The notes under the pieces were generated by a model. It had not been told where the DNA came from, did not search any database, and saw only the letters and a program-made list of their open reading frames with translations. Of a stretch of 42,337 bases of DNA, positions 8,488-16,383 are shown piece after piece. The stretch's first letter is position 1; each line of letters starts with the position of its first letter. The position numbers and the translations under genes were made by a program. Location: positions 1 to 42,337 of the IMG/VR virus record IMGVR_UViG_3300025151_000088. One strand, written 5' to 3'. The DNA is from a virus.

Positions 8488-8924
8488 TGGCACGTTTTGC
8501 ACAAGGAAAGTATGCACTAAAAAACCCTGACAAATATATAGGAGGCAGGTCACCTACATATAGAAGCAGTTGGGAATTTGCTTTTATGCGTATGTGTGAT
8601 ATGAATGAAAATGTATCTAAATGGGCAAGTGAAGCTGTAAAAATACCTTATAGAAATCCATTAAGCGGAAAATACACAATTTATGTTCCTGATTTTTTTA
8701 TAGTATATGCAGACAAAACAGGCGCACAAAAAGTTGAATTAATTGAAATAAAACCTGCTAACCAAACACACGAAAGTAAATTAGGAAAAAGTCAAAATAA
8801 TAGATTACATTATATAGTAAATCAAGCAAAATGGACAGCGGCAAGAGCATTTTGTAAACAAAAAGGAATGATGTTTAGAGTTATCAATGAATCAGATATT
8901 TTCCACCAAGGAAAACGTAGATAA
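8487..8924 (+). CDS. 4: Head completion protein gp4 (PD-(D/E)XK nuclease fold)
   Basis: This 145-residue protein matches T4 gp4 (also called gp50), needed to finish DNA-filled heads before tail joining. The N-terminus MARFAQGKYALKNPDKYIGG and SSWEFAFMRMCD are characteristic. The nuclease-like residues Glu30 (SSWE), Asp69 (VPDF) and Glu87-x-Lys89 (IEIKP) form the PD-(D/E)XK arrangement seen in TnsA-like endonucleases, and all are present. A late box for the next gene overlaps its last codons. Confidence 0.88.
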   Translation: MARFAQGKYALKNPDKYIGGRSPTYRSSWEFAFMRMCDMNENVSKWASEAVKIPYRNPLSGKYTIYVPDFFIVYADKTGAQKVELIEIKPANQTHESKLGKSQNNRLHYIVNQAKWTAARAFCKQKGMMFRVINESDIFHQGKRR

Positions 8925-8927
8925 ATA
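8920..8927 (+). promoter_or_regulatory. Late-type promoter for gp16
   Basis: GATAAATA overlaps the gp4 stop and lies 23 bases before the gp16 ATG at 8951. Confidence 0.55.
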
Positions 8928-8950
8928 CTAGCATATAATGGAATAGTAAA

Positions 8951-9436
8951 ATGACTAAAAAACTTGAAGATCTTTTAAATATTGCACCAGACGATATAAA
9001 AGAAGAAAATCAACAAAAAGCAGAAACTGCAATAGTTGAACAAGAAGATACTTTTAGAGACATTGCTGAATTTGATAAAATAGCAAGTGCATTACCAGCT
9101 GTCAAAGGCTTAGGAGATATGGCCGATACAGAATTAAATGAAGTTGCAAACAAAGCAATGACTGCTTATGATGATTTAATGGACTTAGGAATGAATGTTG
9201 AAAGTCGTTATAGTGGTAGAGTTTTTGAAGTTGCTGGTACAATGTTAAAAACAAGTTTAGATGCCAAAGTTGCTAAACTAGATAAAAAATTAAAAATGGT
9301 TGAGCTACAACTTAAAAAGCAAAAACAAGACCAAGCAAACGGTCCAACAGACGATATTGTTAATGGCGAAGGATATGTAATTACTGATAGAAATAGTCTA
9401 CTCGAGCGCCTAAAAGGTCTTGATAAAGATAAATAG
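8951..9436 (+). CDS. 16: Terminase small subunit gp16
   Basis: gp16 regulates DNA packaging by the gp17 motor. The 161-residue length is near that of T4 gp16 (164). The central helical part, with TAYDDLMDLGMNVESRYSGR followed by VFEVAGTMLKTSLDAKVAKLDKKL, matches the family pattern of a coiled-coil oligomerisation core. The N-terminal 50 residues are acidic and the C-terminal tail (VITDRNSLLERLKGLDKDK) is likely the gp17 contact. It lies two genes upstream of gp11084 and gp17, whereas in T4 genes 16 and 17 are adjacent. Late boxes flank it on both sides. Confidence 0.78.
   Translation: MTKKLEDLLNIAPDDIKEENQQKAETAIVEQEDTFRDIAEFDKIASALPAVKGLGDMADTELNEVANKAMTAYDDLMDLGMNVESRYSGRVFEVAGTMLKTSLDAKVAKLDKKLKMVELQLKKQKQDQANGPTDDIVNGEGYVITDRNSLLERLKGLDKDK
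9428..9435 (+). promoter_or_regulatory. Late-type promoter before the capsid-targeted protein gene
   Basis: GATAAATA overlaps the gp16 stop codon. AGGAAG at 9445-9450 is seven bases from the ATG at 9458. Confidence 0.6.
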
Positions 9437-9457
9437 TATATAATAGGAAGTACAATT

Positions 9458-10021
9458 ATGAAAAGTTTTACAGATTATCTAACAGAATCAAAAAGAGTTT
9501 ATGCTTTTAAAGTAGGCATCGCAGGAGACTTACCAGAAAATTGCGAAGATGATATGGAAAGATGCTTGCAAAAATTTGGTGTAAGCAAAATGAGTGCAGG
9601 CAAAAAAACACCAATACAAGAACGTCCTTTAGATTTCCCCCAACTAGAAAACTGTGAAGTGCATTACTACGAAATAGAATTGATGTATCCTACTACAAGT
9701 CAAATTTTACAAGAGTATATCGGTCATTGTTGTGGTGTAAATCAAGCACATATTATTGTACGTAATCCAAACGAACCACAAGAACTGTATCAGCAAGAAA
9801 AAGATGAAACACAATATGTTGCAAAACTGACACAAGAAGATATGGGTCAAGCAGAAGGCGATGCACAAGCAAATGTAGGACCTGGTAGAGTTATGGATTT
9901 ATTAAAAGAATTAGAAACAGCCCGTAAAGAACGTTCTGCAGATTATGTTGGCGATGTGCCAGTTGGCGAAAGCAAAGATATTGGCGATTCACAAAATACA
10001 AAAAGCCCAATAGGAGCATAA
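9458..10021 (+). CDS. Putative internal head protein with T4-type capsid-targeting N-terminus
   Basis: The 187-residue protein begins MKSFTDYLTES. This closely parallels the capsid-targeting sequence of T4 internal proteins (MKTYQEFIAEA), which the prohead protease gp21 cuts after the Glu of a (L/I)-x-E site. Here the equivalent cut would fall after LTE at residue 10. The rest, with YAFKVGIAGDLPENCEDDMERCL and a Cys-Cys pair at HCCGVNQAHIIV, resembles small structural proteins of marine T4-like phages, but I know no function. The C-terminus is disordered and acidic. It has a late box and a strong ribosome site. The encapsidation role is inferred from the N-terminal motif. Confidence 0.7.
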   Translation: MKSFTDYLTESKRVYAFKVGIAGDLPENCEDDMERCLQKFGVSKMSAGKKTPIQERPLDFPQLENCEVHYYEIELMYPTTSQILQEYIGHCCGVNQAHIIVRNPNEPQELYQQEKDETQYVAKLTQEDMGQAEGDAQANVGPGRVMDLLKELETARKERSADYVGDVPVGESKDIGDSQNTKSPIGA

Positions 10022-10023
10022 AA

Positions 10024-11103
10024 ATGGAAAAAGATATTTTATCAGAAAAACAATTAAACGAAGTAGCACCTCTAGTTGCTGCACTAGTAGGTGCATTAGT
10101 TGGTATGGGCTTAGAAAAAAATAAAGCAAAAAAAGCTGCACAACAGGCTGTTGCAAAAGCAGATGGAGCAGGAGCAGATGCTAATGTAGATCCTGGTTTA
10201 GCAAAAGGTCAAACAGGTATAGCAGCACCAGATGCAAAACCTACTGCACCTCCTACAGGACGTTCATACAATGATGTAATGAAAATGGGTAGCAAAGGCC
10301 AAGGTGTAAAACGCTTACAAGTTAAGTTAGGTATGAGACAAGCAGATGGAATTTTTGGACCTGCTACAGCTAAAGCAGTAAAAACTTTCCAAAAAAATCA
10401 AGGATTAAAAGTAGATGGTATAGTAGGACCTAATACAAAAAAAGCAATAGAAAAATTAGCGAAAGCAGGAAGTTTTAAGGACCCAAATGCAATGAAAATA
10501 AGAACAGACTTTTCAGTAGACCACACAGGAAACCCAATTAAAGAAGAAATTACAGTTTCAGGTAGCGCAGAAGAATTAGCACGTATGATGCAACTTGCAG
10601 GTGCACCTGGAGCAAAAATGCTCGAGCCTATGGATATTAATCAACCTGAGCCAGAAATGGATAGTCCTTGCGGTGGCGGCAGTGAACCATCAATGGGCGA
10701 TATGGTTTCGATGATGAGATCAGAAGATGATGATCAAGGTGCAATGGGTGACGAATATGACGATGAACCAAGTGCGCCAGATGAAATGTATATTAATGAT
10801 GTTTCAGCAAGTATTCCATCAGGCAATGATTTGCACAAAAGTAAAAAATCATATGCAAAAGCATCAGGCGGTGATAATCCAATGAATTTGGAATCAATTA
10901 AAGATCAACTTTATGCTGCGTTGACTGATAAAATGACAGAAGGTAGAGGTCGTGGACGTGGTAAAAAAATGAAAGATGATATTAATACAACTGAAGGCAG
11001 AGGTCGCGGACGTGGTAAAAAAATGAAAATGAAAGACGCGATTGATGTAAAAACAACCGAGGGCCGAGGTAAAGGTAAAGGCCGTGGCAGAGGAAAAGGT
11101 TGA
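10024..11103 (+). CDS. Peptidoglycan-binding-domain protein with RG-repeat tail
   Basis: The 359-residue protein has four parts. Residues 14-30 form a Gly/Ala-rich hydrophobic helix (VAPLVAALVGALVGMGL). Residues about 88-146 hold a PG_binding_1 domain with two repeats of the DGIFGPATxxAVKxFQxxxGL type. There is an acidic Met-rich middle. The last 56 residues contain three TEG-RGRGRGKK-type repeats, strongly basic. The known role of the first domain is binding cell-wall glycan. An RG-rich tail typically binds nucleic acid or acidic surfaces. It follows the capsid-targeted gene by two bases and precedes the packaging genes, so it is probably a virion protein. No lytic catalytic domain is visible. 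Confidence 0.7.
   Translation: MEKDILSEKQLNEVAPLVAALVGALVGMGLEKNKAKKAAQQAVAKADGAGADANVDPGLAKGQTGIAAPDAKPTAPPTGRSYNDVMKMGSKGQGVKRLQVKLGMRQADGIFGPATAKAVKTFQKNQGLKVDGIVGPNTKKAIEKLAKAGSFKDPNAMKIRTDFSVDHTGNPIKEEITVSGSAEELARMMQLAGAPGAKMLEPMDINQPEPEMDSPCGGGSEPSMGDMVSMMRSEDDDQGAMGDEYDDEPSAPDEMYINDVSASIPSGNDLHKSKKSYAKASGGDNPMNLESIKDQLYAALTDKMTEGRGRGRGKKMKDDINTTEGRGRGRGKKMKMKDAIDVKTTEGRGKGKGRGRGKG
10939..11103 (+). repeat. In-gene tandem repeats encoding RG-rich tail
   Basis: A 36-base unit at 10939-10974 recurs almost exactly at 10993-11028 (period 54). A third, degraded copy starts at 11059. Each begins with GAAGG(T/C)AGAGGTCG and encodes EGRGRGRGKKMK or a variant. Codon differences between copies suggest the protein repeat is maintained by selection. 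Confidence 0.75.
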
Positions 11104-11434
11104 TTGGTCAGCATATTTTGATCACATAAAATCGGTTTGTCCTTGGGCATACGCAGCTTACAAAAAACAAGAAATAAAAATTACAGAATGGTCTGGTAAA
11201 GTTGATCAGCTAGAAAACTACCAGGCCATTGTTTATATTGTGCCTAACATTAATCGTAGACGATTAAAAAAACTTGCAAAAAAATTAGACACTAGTTTAG
11301 AATATGAATTTTTATGGAGCGAACCTACTAATGGTGATTATGCTTCTCCTGTACATATTTTGATACAGCAAAACAGAAGAAAGTTATTTGATGCTAGGTT
11401 CAACATAGGATATTACGACCATTTATTAGAGTAA
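11084..11434 (+). CDS. Conserved protein upstream of terminase, function unknown
   Basis: This 116-residue protein contains IKSVCPWAYAAYKKQEIKI and YIVPNINRRRLKKLAKKLD, which I associate with a small conserved protein found next to gp17 in T4-like marine phages. No function is known to me. The frame opens with GTG at 11084 inside the RG-tail codons of the preceding gene, overlapping it by 20 bases. No later in-frame start preserves the conserved N-terminus. It ends eight bases before gp17, and its stop forms part of the late-like box before that gene. Confidence 0.65.
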   Translation: MAEEKVDWSAYFDHIKSVCPWAYAAYKKQEIKITEWSGKVDQLENYQAIVYIVPNINRRRLKKLAKKLDTSLEYEFLWSEPTNGDYASPVHILIQQNRRKLFDARFNIGYYDHLLE

Positions 11435-11437
11435 ATA
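11430..11437 (+). promoter_or_regulatory. Late-like box fused to the terminase start
   Basis: AGTAAATA is followed by CAAT and then the gp17 ATG. The TAA inside the box is the stop codon of the preceding gene. The layout TAAATAC-N3-ATG is the same as at 6791 and 18158. Confidence 0.35.
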
Positions 11438-11441
11438 CAAT

Positions 11442-13022
11442 ATGAGTAAAAGTTTAGATGGTGTATTAACCAAAAAAGCAAATCAACAAGAATCTTTTAC
11501 AAACGAACAAGTAGAAGATTTAATGAAATGTATGGATCCTGAATTAGGCTATTTGTATTTTGCAAAACATTTTGCACATATACAACATCCTGTGCAAGGA
11601 AAATTGTTATTTGATCCTTATGATTATCAATTAGGTTTACTTGATTCTTATCATAGTTATAGATTCAATGTAAATATGATGCCAAGACAAACAGGAAAAA
11701 CTACGTGTGCAAGCATTTACTTGTGTTGGTATGCTATGTTTAATTCAGATCAAACAATATTAATTGCTGCCCACAAATATACAGGTGCACAAGAAATTAT
11801 GCAACGTATTAGATACGTTTATGAATTGTGTCCTGATCATATTAGAGCAGGTGTTACAAGTTATAACAAAGGTAGTATTGAGTTTGAAAATGGATCACGT
11901 ATTATAAGTCAAACAACAACAGGAACTACTGGACGTGGTTTGTCTATATCATTACTATACTGTGACGAGTTTGCATTTGTGCAACCCAATATTGCAGAAG
12001 AATTTTGGACATCAATTTCACCTACACTTGCAACAGGTGGCCGTGCTATTATAACAAGCACTCCAAATTCAGACGAAGACACATTTGCAACTATATGGAA
12101 ACAAGCAGAACAAAAGTTTGATGAATATGGAAATGAGAACGATGTTGGTATAAATGGCTTTCACTCATTTATGGCACATTGGAGTGAACATCCTGATAGA
12201 GATGATAAATGGAAAGTTGATGAAGTAGGACGTATTGGCGAAGAAATGTTTAGACGTGAATACGAATGTGAATTTTTAGTATTCGACGAAACATTAATTA
12301 ACAGTTTGAAATTAGCTGTTATGGAGGGTGTAAATCCTACTATGAATATGGGGCAAGTGCGTTGGTATAAAACACCACGTGCAGATAAAAATTATGTTAT
12401 TGCTCTTGACCCTGCAATGGGCACCGGAGGAGATAATGCAGCTATAGAAGTTTTAGAGCTTCCGACATATGAGCAAGTTGCAGAATGGCAACACAATGTT
12501 ACAGCAATACCAGGTCAAATAAGAGTAATGCGTGATATTTGCAAATACATTTCTGATACTACAAACAGCGATGGTAGTAATATATATTGGAGTGTTGAAA
12601 ATAATGGTATAGGTGAAGCGTGTTTGTTAGTGATACAAGATTTTGGCGAGGAAAACATTCCAGGATTGTTTATCAGTGAACCTATACGCAAAGGACACGT
12701 AAGAAAATTTAGGAAAGGATTTAACACTACACACGGTAGTAAAACTACAACTTGTGCAAGGCTAAAAACAATGATCGAAAACGATCAACTGGTAATAAAA
12801 AGCAAACCACTGATTACAGAACTCAAAGGTTTTATTGCAACAGGTAGTAGCTTTCAAGCAAAGCCAGGCAATAGTGATGATTTAGTAAGTGCTCTAATTT
12901 TAGCACTTAGAGTTATTAATGTTATGAAAGATTGGGACGCAAGTGTTTACAATACATTTTCGCAAGTGGATGCAAACGAAGATTACGAAATGCCAATGCC
13001 TATCTTTATAAGCAGTAATTAG
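11442..13022 (+). CDS. 17: Terminase large subunit gp17
   Basis: gp17 is the packaging ATPase and nuclease. The 526-residue protein shows the N-terminal motor motifs: Walker A PRQTGKTT at 81-88 and Walker B LLYCDEFAF with Asp175-Glu176. It also has the coupling motif region ITSTPNS near 204-210. The C-terminal RNase-H-like nuclease starts at VIALDPAMGTGGDN with Asp323, and a later acidic site is at NSDDLVSALILA near the end. Length and domain order fit the family (T4 gp17 is 610). No Shine-Dalgarno is evident, and a late-like box ends four bases before the ATG. Confidence 0.95.
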   Translation: MSKSLDGVLTKKANQQESFTNEQVEDLMKCMDPELGYLYFAKHFAHIQHPVQGKLLFDPYDYQLGLLDSYHSYRFNVNMMPRQTGKTTCASIYLCWYAMFNSDQTILIAAHKYTGAQEIMQRIRYVYELCPDHIRAGVTSYNKGSIEFENGSRIISQTTTGTTGRGLSISLLYCDEFAFVQPNIAEEFWTSISPTLATGGRAIITSTPNSDEDTFATIWKQAEQKFDEYGNENDVGINGFHSFMAHWSEHPDRDDKWKVDEVGRIGEEMFRREYECEFLVFDETLINSLKLAVMEGVNPTMNMGQVRWYKTPRADKNYVIALDPAMGTGGDNAAIEVLELPTYEQVAEWQHNVTAIPGQIRVMRDICKYISDTTNSDGSNIYWSVENNGIGEACLLVIQDFGEENIPGLFISEPIRKGHVRKFRKGFNTTHGSKTTTCARLKTMIENDQLVIKSKPLITELKGFIATGSSFQAKPGNSDDLVSALILALRVINVMKDWDASVYNTFSQVDANEDYEMPMPIFISSN

Positions 13023-13029
13023 ATAAATA
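13022..13029 (+). promoter_or_regulatory. Late-type box close to the LysM gene start
   Basis: GATAAATA overlaps the gp17 stop. The ATG at 13037 follows after seven bases, about where a T4-late transcript would begin. There is no Shine-Dalgarno. Confidence 0.5.
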
Positions 13030-13036
13030 ACAATGT

Positions 13037-15175
13037 ATGATGAATTTAGACGTAATAGCAGAACAACTGTTTAATGCAGTAAAGTCACGTTATTCCAATT
13101 TAGTTATTGGAGACGAAAAAGGTGATGTGACTAATGTACCAAAAGAAGCAAGATTTTTTGACTTTGATTTTGGTTCAAAAGATAAACCAATTGGTAAAGT
13201 AAGTGTAAGTTTAGACGAGCAAAACGGAATTGTTATAATTTATAATGCAGATATGATAGACGAAAACTACGGATTAAATAAAAACGATTGGTTTGGATTT
13301 TTAAAAGATATGCGTCAATTCAGTAAAAAAAGATTATTAAAATTTGAAGTTAGAGATGTAACACGTTCAAATTTAGAAAAGAGAGATTACAAATTCTTAG
13401 CAACAAATCGCCCTGGAGATAATACAATGTCAGAATCAAAGATGTACGGAACTAATAAAACTAGTTTCCAAAAATTTGGAAGTGCAAAACTTTCTATAAA
13501 ACACAATGGTACAATTGACGAAGGTGAAAGTAGAAACAAAAAAATTGGTTCTATTTTTATTGAAACTTCAGAAGGTGAAAAATTTAGATATCCTTACAAA
13601 CATCTAAGCGGTGCTAGAGCATTAGCTACACACGTAAGTGAAGGTGGTCATATGTATGACGACTTTGGAAAATATATCACAGGGCTAAGTGAAGAATTAT
13701 CAAAGCTAAGAAAATTTAATCAATATATTAATCGCAGTTCTGTTATGGCAGAAACGTTATCAAAATATTCAGGTAGTGTAAAAGAGCGTATGACTTTTAT
13801 CAAAAAAGAAATAGCTAATTTACAAAAACCAAATTATTATAAAACAGCATTTGAATCGTATGAAGCACCTATGATGGAAGAAGTACCAAGTGATGTTGCA
13901 GAAAATTGGATTGATCAACTTACTATAAAACAATTTAACGAAGAACTAAAAGATGTATTTCCATACATTTATAATTTAGTAAGCGAATCAACACTAGCAG
14001 AAGAAATTACACCTGAAGATTTAATTGGAGAACAAGCCGATACTAATCATACTGTGAAGCCAGGCGAAACTATTGCTTCAATTGCACAGCAATATGCAGA
14101 CCATTTTCCTAACGGTGTTGACGAAGGCATAGAAGAAATAATTGACGCTAACGGTATTGCTGATCCAAGAAAATTACAAATTGGACAACAATTAGTCATA
14201 CCAAGAGTTGGAGCACCAGCAAAACAAATTGGTGCAAGTCCTGATAATCCAGGCTCAACACGAGGAATAGATCCAAGAGACAATTATAGTCCTGAAGATT
14301 TAAAAAGGCTTGTAAATCAACCTGGTTATAGTGAATCAATTGAAGAACAATTTGAACACGCACTTGATTCATTATTAGGACAATTTTCAGAAGGCTATAT
14401 GAAAGGCTACAAAAAGTATCACTGCAAAGACTGTCAAGATACAATGCATATGCCAACCACAACTTGTCCACACGACTCGCACGACGAAACAGGATCTTGG
14501 TGGAGAGATGCAAATGGTAACGGTGTTCCCGACATAATAGAAAACGAAGGCAATGCATATGCACACGCAGTACGTAAGGCAAAAATGGCCGGTAAGAAAA
14601 AAGGCGACAAAGTAGATCATCCAGATCCAGATGAAGATGATATTGTAATTGAAAAAGAAAAAACACCATTAGGCGAATTTATTCTAAGTTACTTTGATAA
14701 GGAACAAGGAACATTTCCAAAAGGCCCAACAGCCGTACTTACTATGGTAGAAAAAGAATACGGAGAACAATTTGTAAGGCCAGCACAAGAGTTCATAGAA
14801 CGCATCGACGCAAAGGTCGCAGAAATAATGGGATATAAAGAAAGTAAATCACAAGGCGATGCATACTACATAATGATAGACGCTAAAAAATTAGCCGCAG
14901 CCGACGGACTTGATCCAACAAATTTATCATACGGTACATTAACTGATTATATTTCAAAAGCAAAAAAACTACGTGGTTTAGACGAAGGTGATTCAGAAGT
15001 TGATGAAAGCGGACTGCAAAGACATATAGGTATCAAAAAGTACGGTAAAAAAGGTTTTGAAGAACTACAAAAAGCCGGACGTGAAGGCGCAAGTGAAGAA
15101 GAAAAAGGCGCAATCAAAGACAAATATATATCTAAAGAGTCTGAAGACATTATGAGATTAGCTGGTTTAACTTAA
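13037..15175 (+). CDS. Large LysM-containing virion-type protein
   Basis: The 712-residue protein has a LysM glycan-binding domain at about 338-390 (HTVKPGETIASIAQQYADH ... LQIGQQLVIPRV). A Cys/His cluster that may bind metal follows: C463-x2-C466, C477, H479, H482. The first 330 residues are of a type I recognise from marine T4-like phage structural proteins but cannot name. The segment ENEGNAYAHAVRKAKMAGKKKGDK and the C-terminal DIMRLAGLT are short motifs that recur in such proteins. A related RMMQLAG occurs in the peptidoglycan-binding protein here. Start could be 13037 or 13040. LysM suggests contact with peptidoglycan at infection. Confidence 0.7.
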   Translation: MMNLDVIAEQLFNAVKSRYSNLVIGDEKGDVTNVPKEARFFDFDFGSKDKPIGKVSVSLDEQNGIVIIYNADMIDENYGLNKNDWFGFLKDMRQFSKKRLLKFEVRDVTRSNLEKRDYKFLATNRPGDNTMSESKMYGTNKTSFQKFGSAKLSIKHNGTIDEGESRNKKIGSIFIETSEGEKFRYPYKHLSGARALATHVSEGGHMYDDFGKYITGLSEELSKLRKFNQYINRSSVMAETLSKYSGSVKERMTFIKKEIANLQKPNYYKTAFESYEAPMMEEVPSDVAENWIDQLTIKQFNEELKDVFPYIYNLVSESTLAEEITPEDLIGEQADTNHTVKPGETIASIAQQYADHFPNGVDEGIEEIIDANGIADPRKLQIGQQLVIPRVGAPAKQIGASPDNPGSTRGIDPRDNYSPEDLKRLVNQPGYSESIEEQFEHALDSLLGQFSEGYMKGYKKYHCKDCQDTMHMPTTTCPHDSHDETGSWWRDANGNGVPDIIENEGNAYAHAVRKAKMAGKKKGDKVDHPDPDEDDIVIEKEKTPLGEFILSYFDKEQGTFPKGPTAVLTMVEKEYGEQFVRPAQEFIERIDAKVAEIMGYKESKSQGDAYYIMIDAKKLAAADGLDPTNLSYGTLTDYISKAKKLRGLDEGDSEVDESGLQRHIGIKKYGKKGFEELQKAGREGASEEEKGAIKDKYISKESEDIMRLAGLT

Positions 15176-15211
15176 TCAGCTAACTCTTTGAAAAAAAAGT
15201 CAAAAAAATAG

Positions 15212-15240
15212 TTGACAAGATAAATAAACTTGTGTAGTAT
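15212..15240 (+). promoter_or_regulatory. Nested sigma70-like and late-type promoters of gp32
   Basis: TTGACA (15212-15217), 17 bases, then TAGTAT (15235-15240) make a near-consensus sigma70 promoter with a start predicted near 15247. Inside the spacer lies GATAAATA (15219-15226), a late box with a start predicted near 15232. So gp32 could be transcribed both early and late, with leaders of different length. Confidence 0.65.
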
Positions 15241-15272
15241 TACTATTATGTGCTACACATTTAAGGCACATA
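15232..15272 (+). promoter_or_regulatory. Possible autoregulatory pseudoknot in the gp32 leader
   Basis: GTGTA (15232-15236) can pair with TACAC (15254-15258). TATGTGC (15247-15253) can pair with GCACATA (15266-15272). The second arm of the first stem lies in the loop of the second stem, which is an H-type pseudoknot. T4 gp32 represses its own translation by binding from a leader pseudoknot, so the arrangement is meaningful here. A strong AAGGAGG at 15289-15295 follows. Confidence 0.5.
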
Positions 15273-15302
15273 GAACATAGGCAAATTTAAGGAGGCATAA
15301 CT

Positions 15303-16307
15303 ATGGCATCATTAGCAGAAATCCGAGCAAAGCTCAAAGAACAAGAAAATCGTACAAGCGGTGGAAACACAGGCGGTGGCGATAACGCAATTTACCCATT
15401 TTGGAATATGAAAGAAGGCGAGCAAGCAACTCTACGCTTTTTGCCTGATGGAGATGATTCAAACACTTTCTTTTGGAAAGAGCGTTTGATGATTAAACTT
15501 CCATTTGCGGGTGTAAAAGGTGAAACTGATTCACGCCCAGTACAAGTACAAGTTCCGTGTATGGAAATGTATGGCGAATCTTGCTCTATCTTACAAGAGG
15601 TTAGAGGTTGGTTCAAAGATCCAAGTCTTGAAGATATGGGTCGTAAGTATTGGAAAAAGCGTTCGTATATTTTTCAAGGCTTTGTTGTGGATGATCCACT
15701 TAAAGAAGATTCTCAGCCAGAGAATCCAATTAGACGTTTCATTATTGGACCGCAAATCTTCCAATTAATTAAAGCAGCTCTTATGGATCCAGATATGGAA
15801 GAGCTACCAACAGACTATACTGCTGGTGTAGACTTCCGTCTTGCTAAAGGTTCCAAAGGAGGTTATGCAGACTACGGTGCAAGTAATTGGGCACGTAGAG
15901 AGCGTCCACTAGGCGATAGTGAAATGGCGGCGATTAACAATCACGGATTGTTTAATCTAAATGACTTTCTTCCTAAAAAGCCAGGAGAAGTTGAAGTAAA
16001 AGTTCTAACAGAAATGTTTGAAGCAAGTGTTGACGGTGAAGCATATGATCCTGATAAATGGAGTCAATATTTCCGTCCAGCAGGAATGCAAGCACGTACA
16101 GGTGATCCTAATGCATCTGCACCAAAAGCAACTCCTGCTCCAGCAACACCTGTAGCAGAAACAAAAACTGATACAGGTTGGAAAGAACCTGCTCAAGAAG
16201 CAACACCTGAACCTGCTCCTGCTCCGGCTCCAGAAGCCGCACCAGCAGAAGAGGCTGGTGGTGCTCAAGACATTTTAGCAATGATTAGAGCTCGACAAAA
16301 TCAATAA
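15303..16307 (+). CDS. 32: Single-stranded DNA-binding protein gp32
   Basis: gp32 coats ssDNA in replication, recombination and repair and organises the replisome. The 334-residue protein resembles marine T4-like gp32: N-terminal LAEIRAKLKEQE (self-association region), an OB-fold core with YPFWNMKEGEQATLRFLPDG and YWKKRSYIFQGFV, and a Pro/Ala/Glu-rich linker near 275-320. It ends in a conserved-looking tip AQDILAMIRARQNQ that probably contacts partners. The T4 His-Cys3 zinc motif is not obvious. Only Cys86 and Cys94 (VPCMEMYGESC) remain in that region. A strong ribosome site, two promoters and a structured leader precede it, and a terminator follows. Confidence 0.9.
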   Translation: MASLAEIRAKLKEQENRTSGGNTGGGDNAIYPFWNMKEGEQATLRFLPDGDDSNTFFWKERLMIKLPFAGVKGETDSRPVQVQVPCMEMYGESCSILQEVRGWFKDPSLEDMGRKYWKKRSYIFQGFVVDDPLKEDSQPENPIRRFIIGPQIFQLIKAALMDPDMEELPTDYTAGVDFRLAKGSKGGYADYGASNWARRERPLGDSEMAAINNHGLFNLNDFLPKKPGEVEVKVLTEMFEASVDGEAYDPDKWSQYFRPAGMQARTGDPNASAPKATPAPATPVAETKTDTGWKEPAQEATPEPAPAPAPEAAPAEEAGGAQDILAMIRARQNQ

Positions 16308-16316
16308 GTTAACAAC

Positions 16317-16368
16317 ACCCCCCAGGCTTAGCATAGCTGGCTCAATACCGGGGGGTTACTTGCTTTTT
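16317..16368 (+). terminator. GC-rich hairpin terminator between gp32 and uvsX
   Basis: ACCCCCC (16317-16323) pairs with GGGGGGT (16350-16356), extended inward by GG/CC across a bulged A. A T5 run follows at 16364-16368, eight bases after the stem. Six consecutive G-C pairs stand out in this AT-rich genome. Likely it stops most gp32 transcription and lets some reach uvsX. An alternative inner pairing (CCAG with CTGG) is possible. Confidence 0.6.
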
Positions 16369-16383
16369 AGAATAGGAGAAAAT

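Noticed and set aside
16360-16383. Upstream ATG for uvsX
   Set aside because: It lies within the terminator tail and the ribosome site AGGAG falls after it. The conserved N-terminus begins at 16384.
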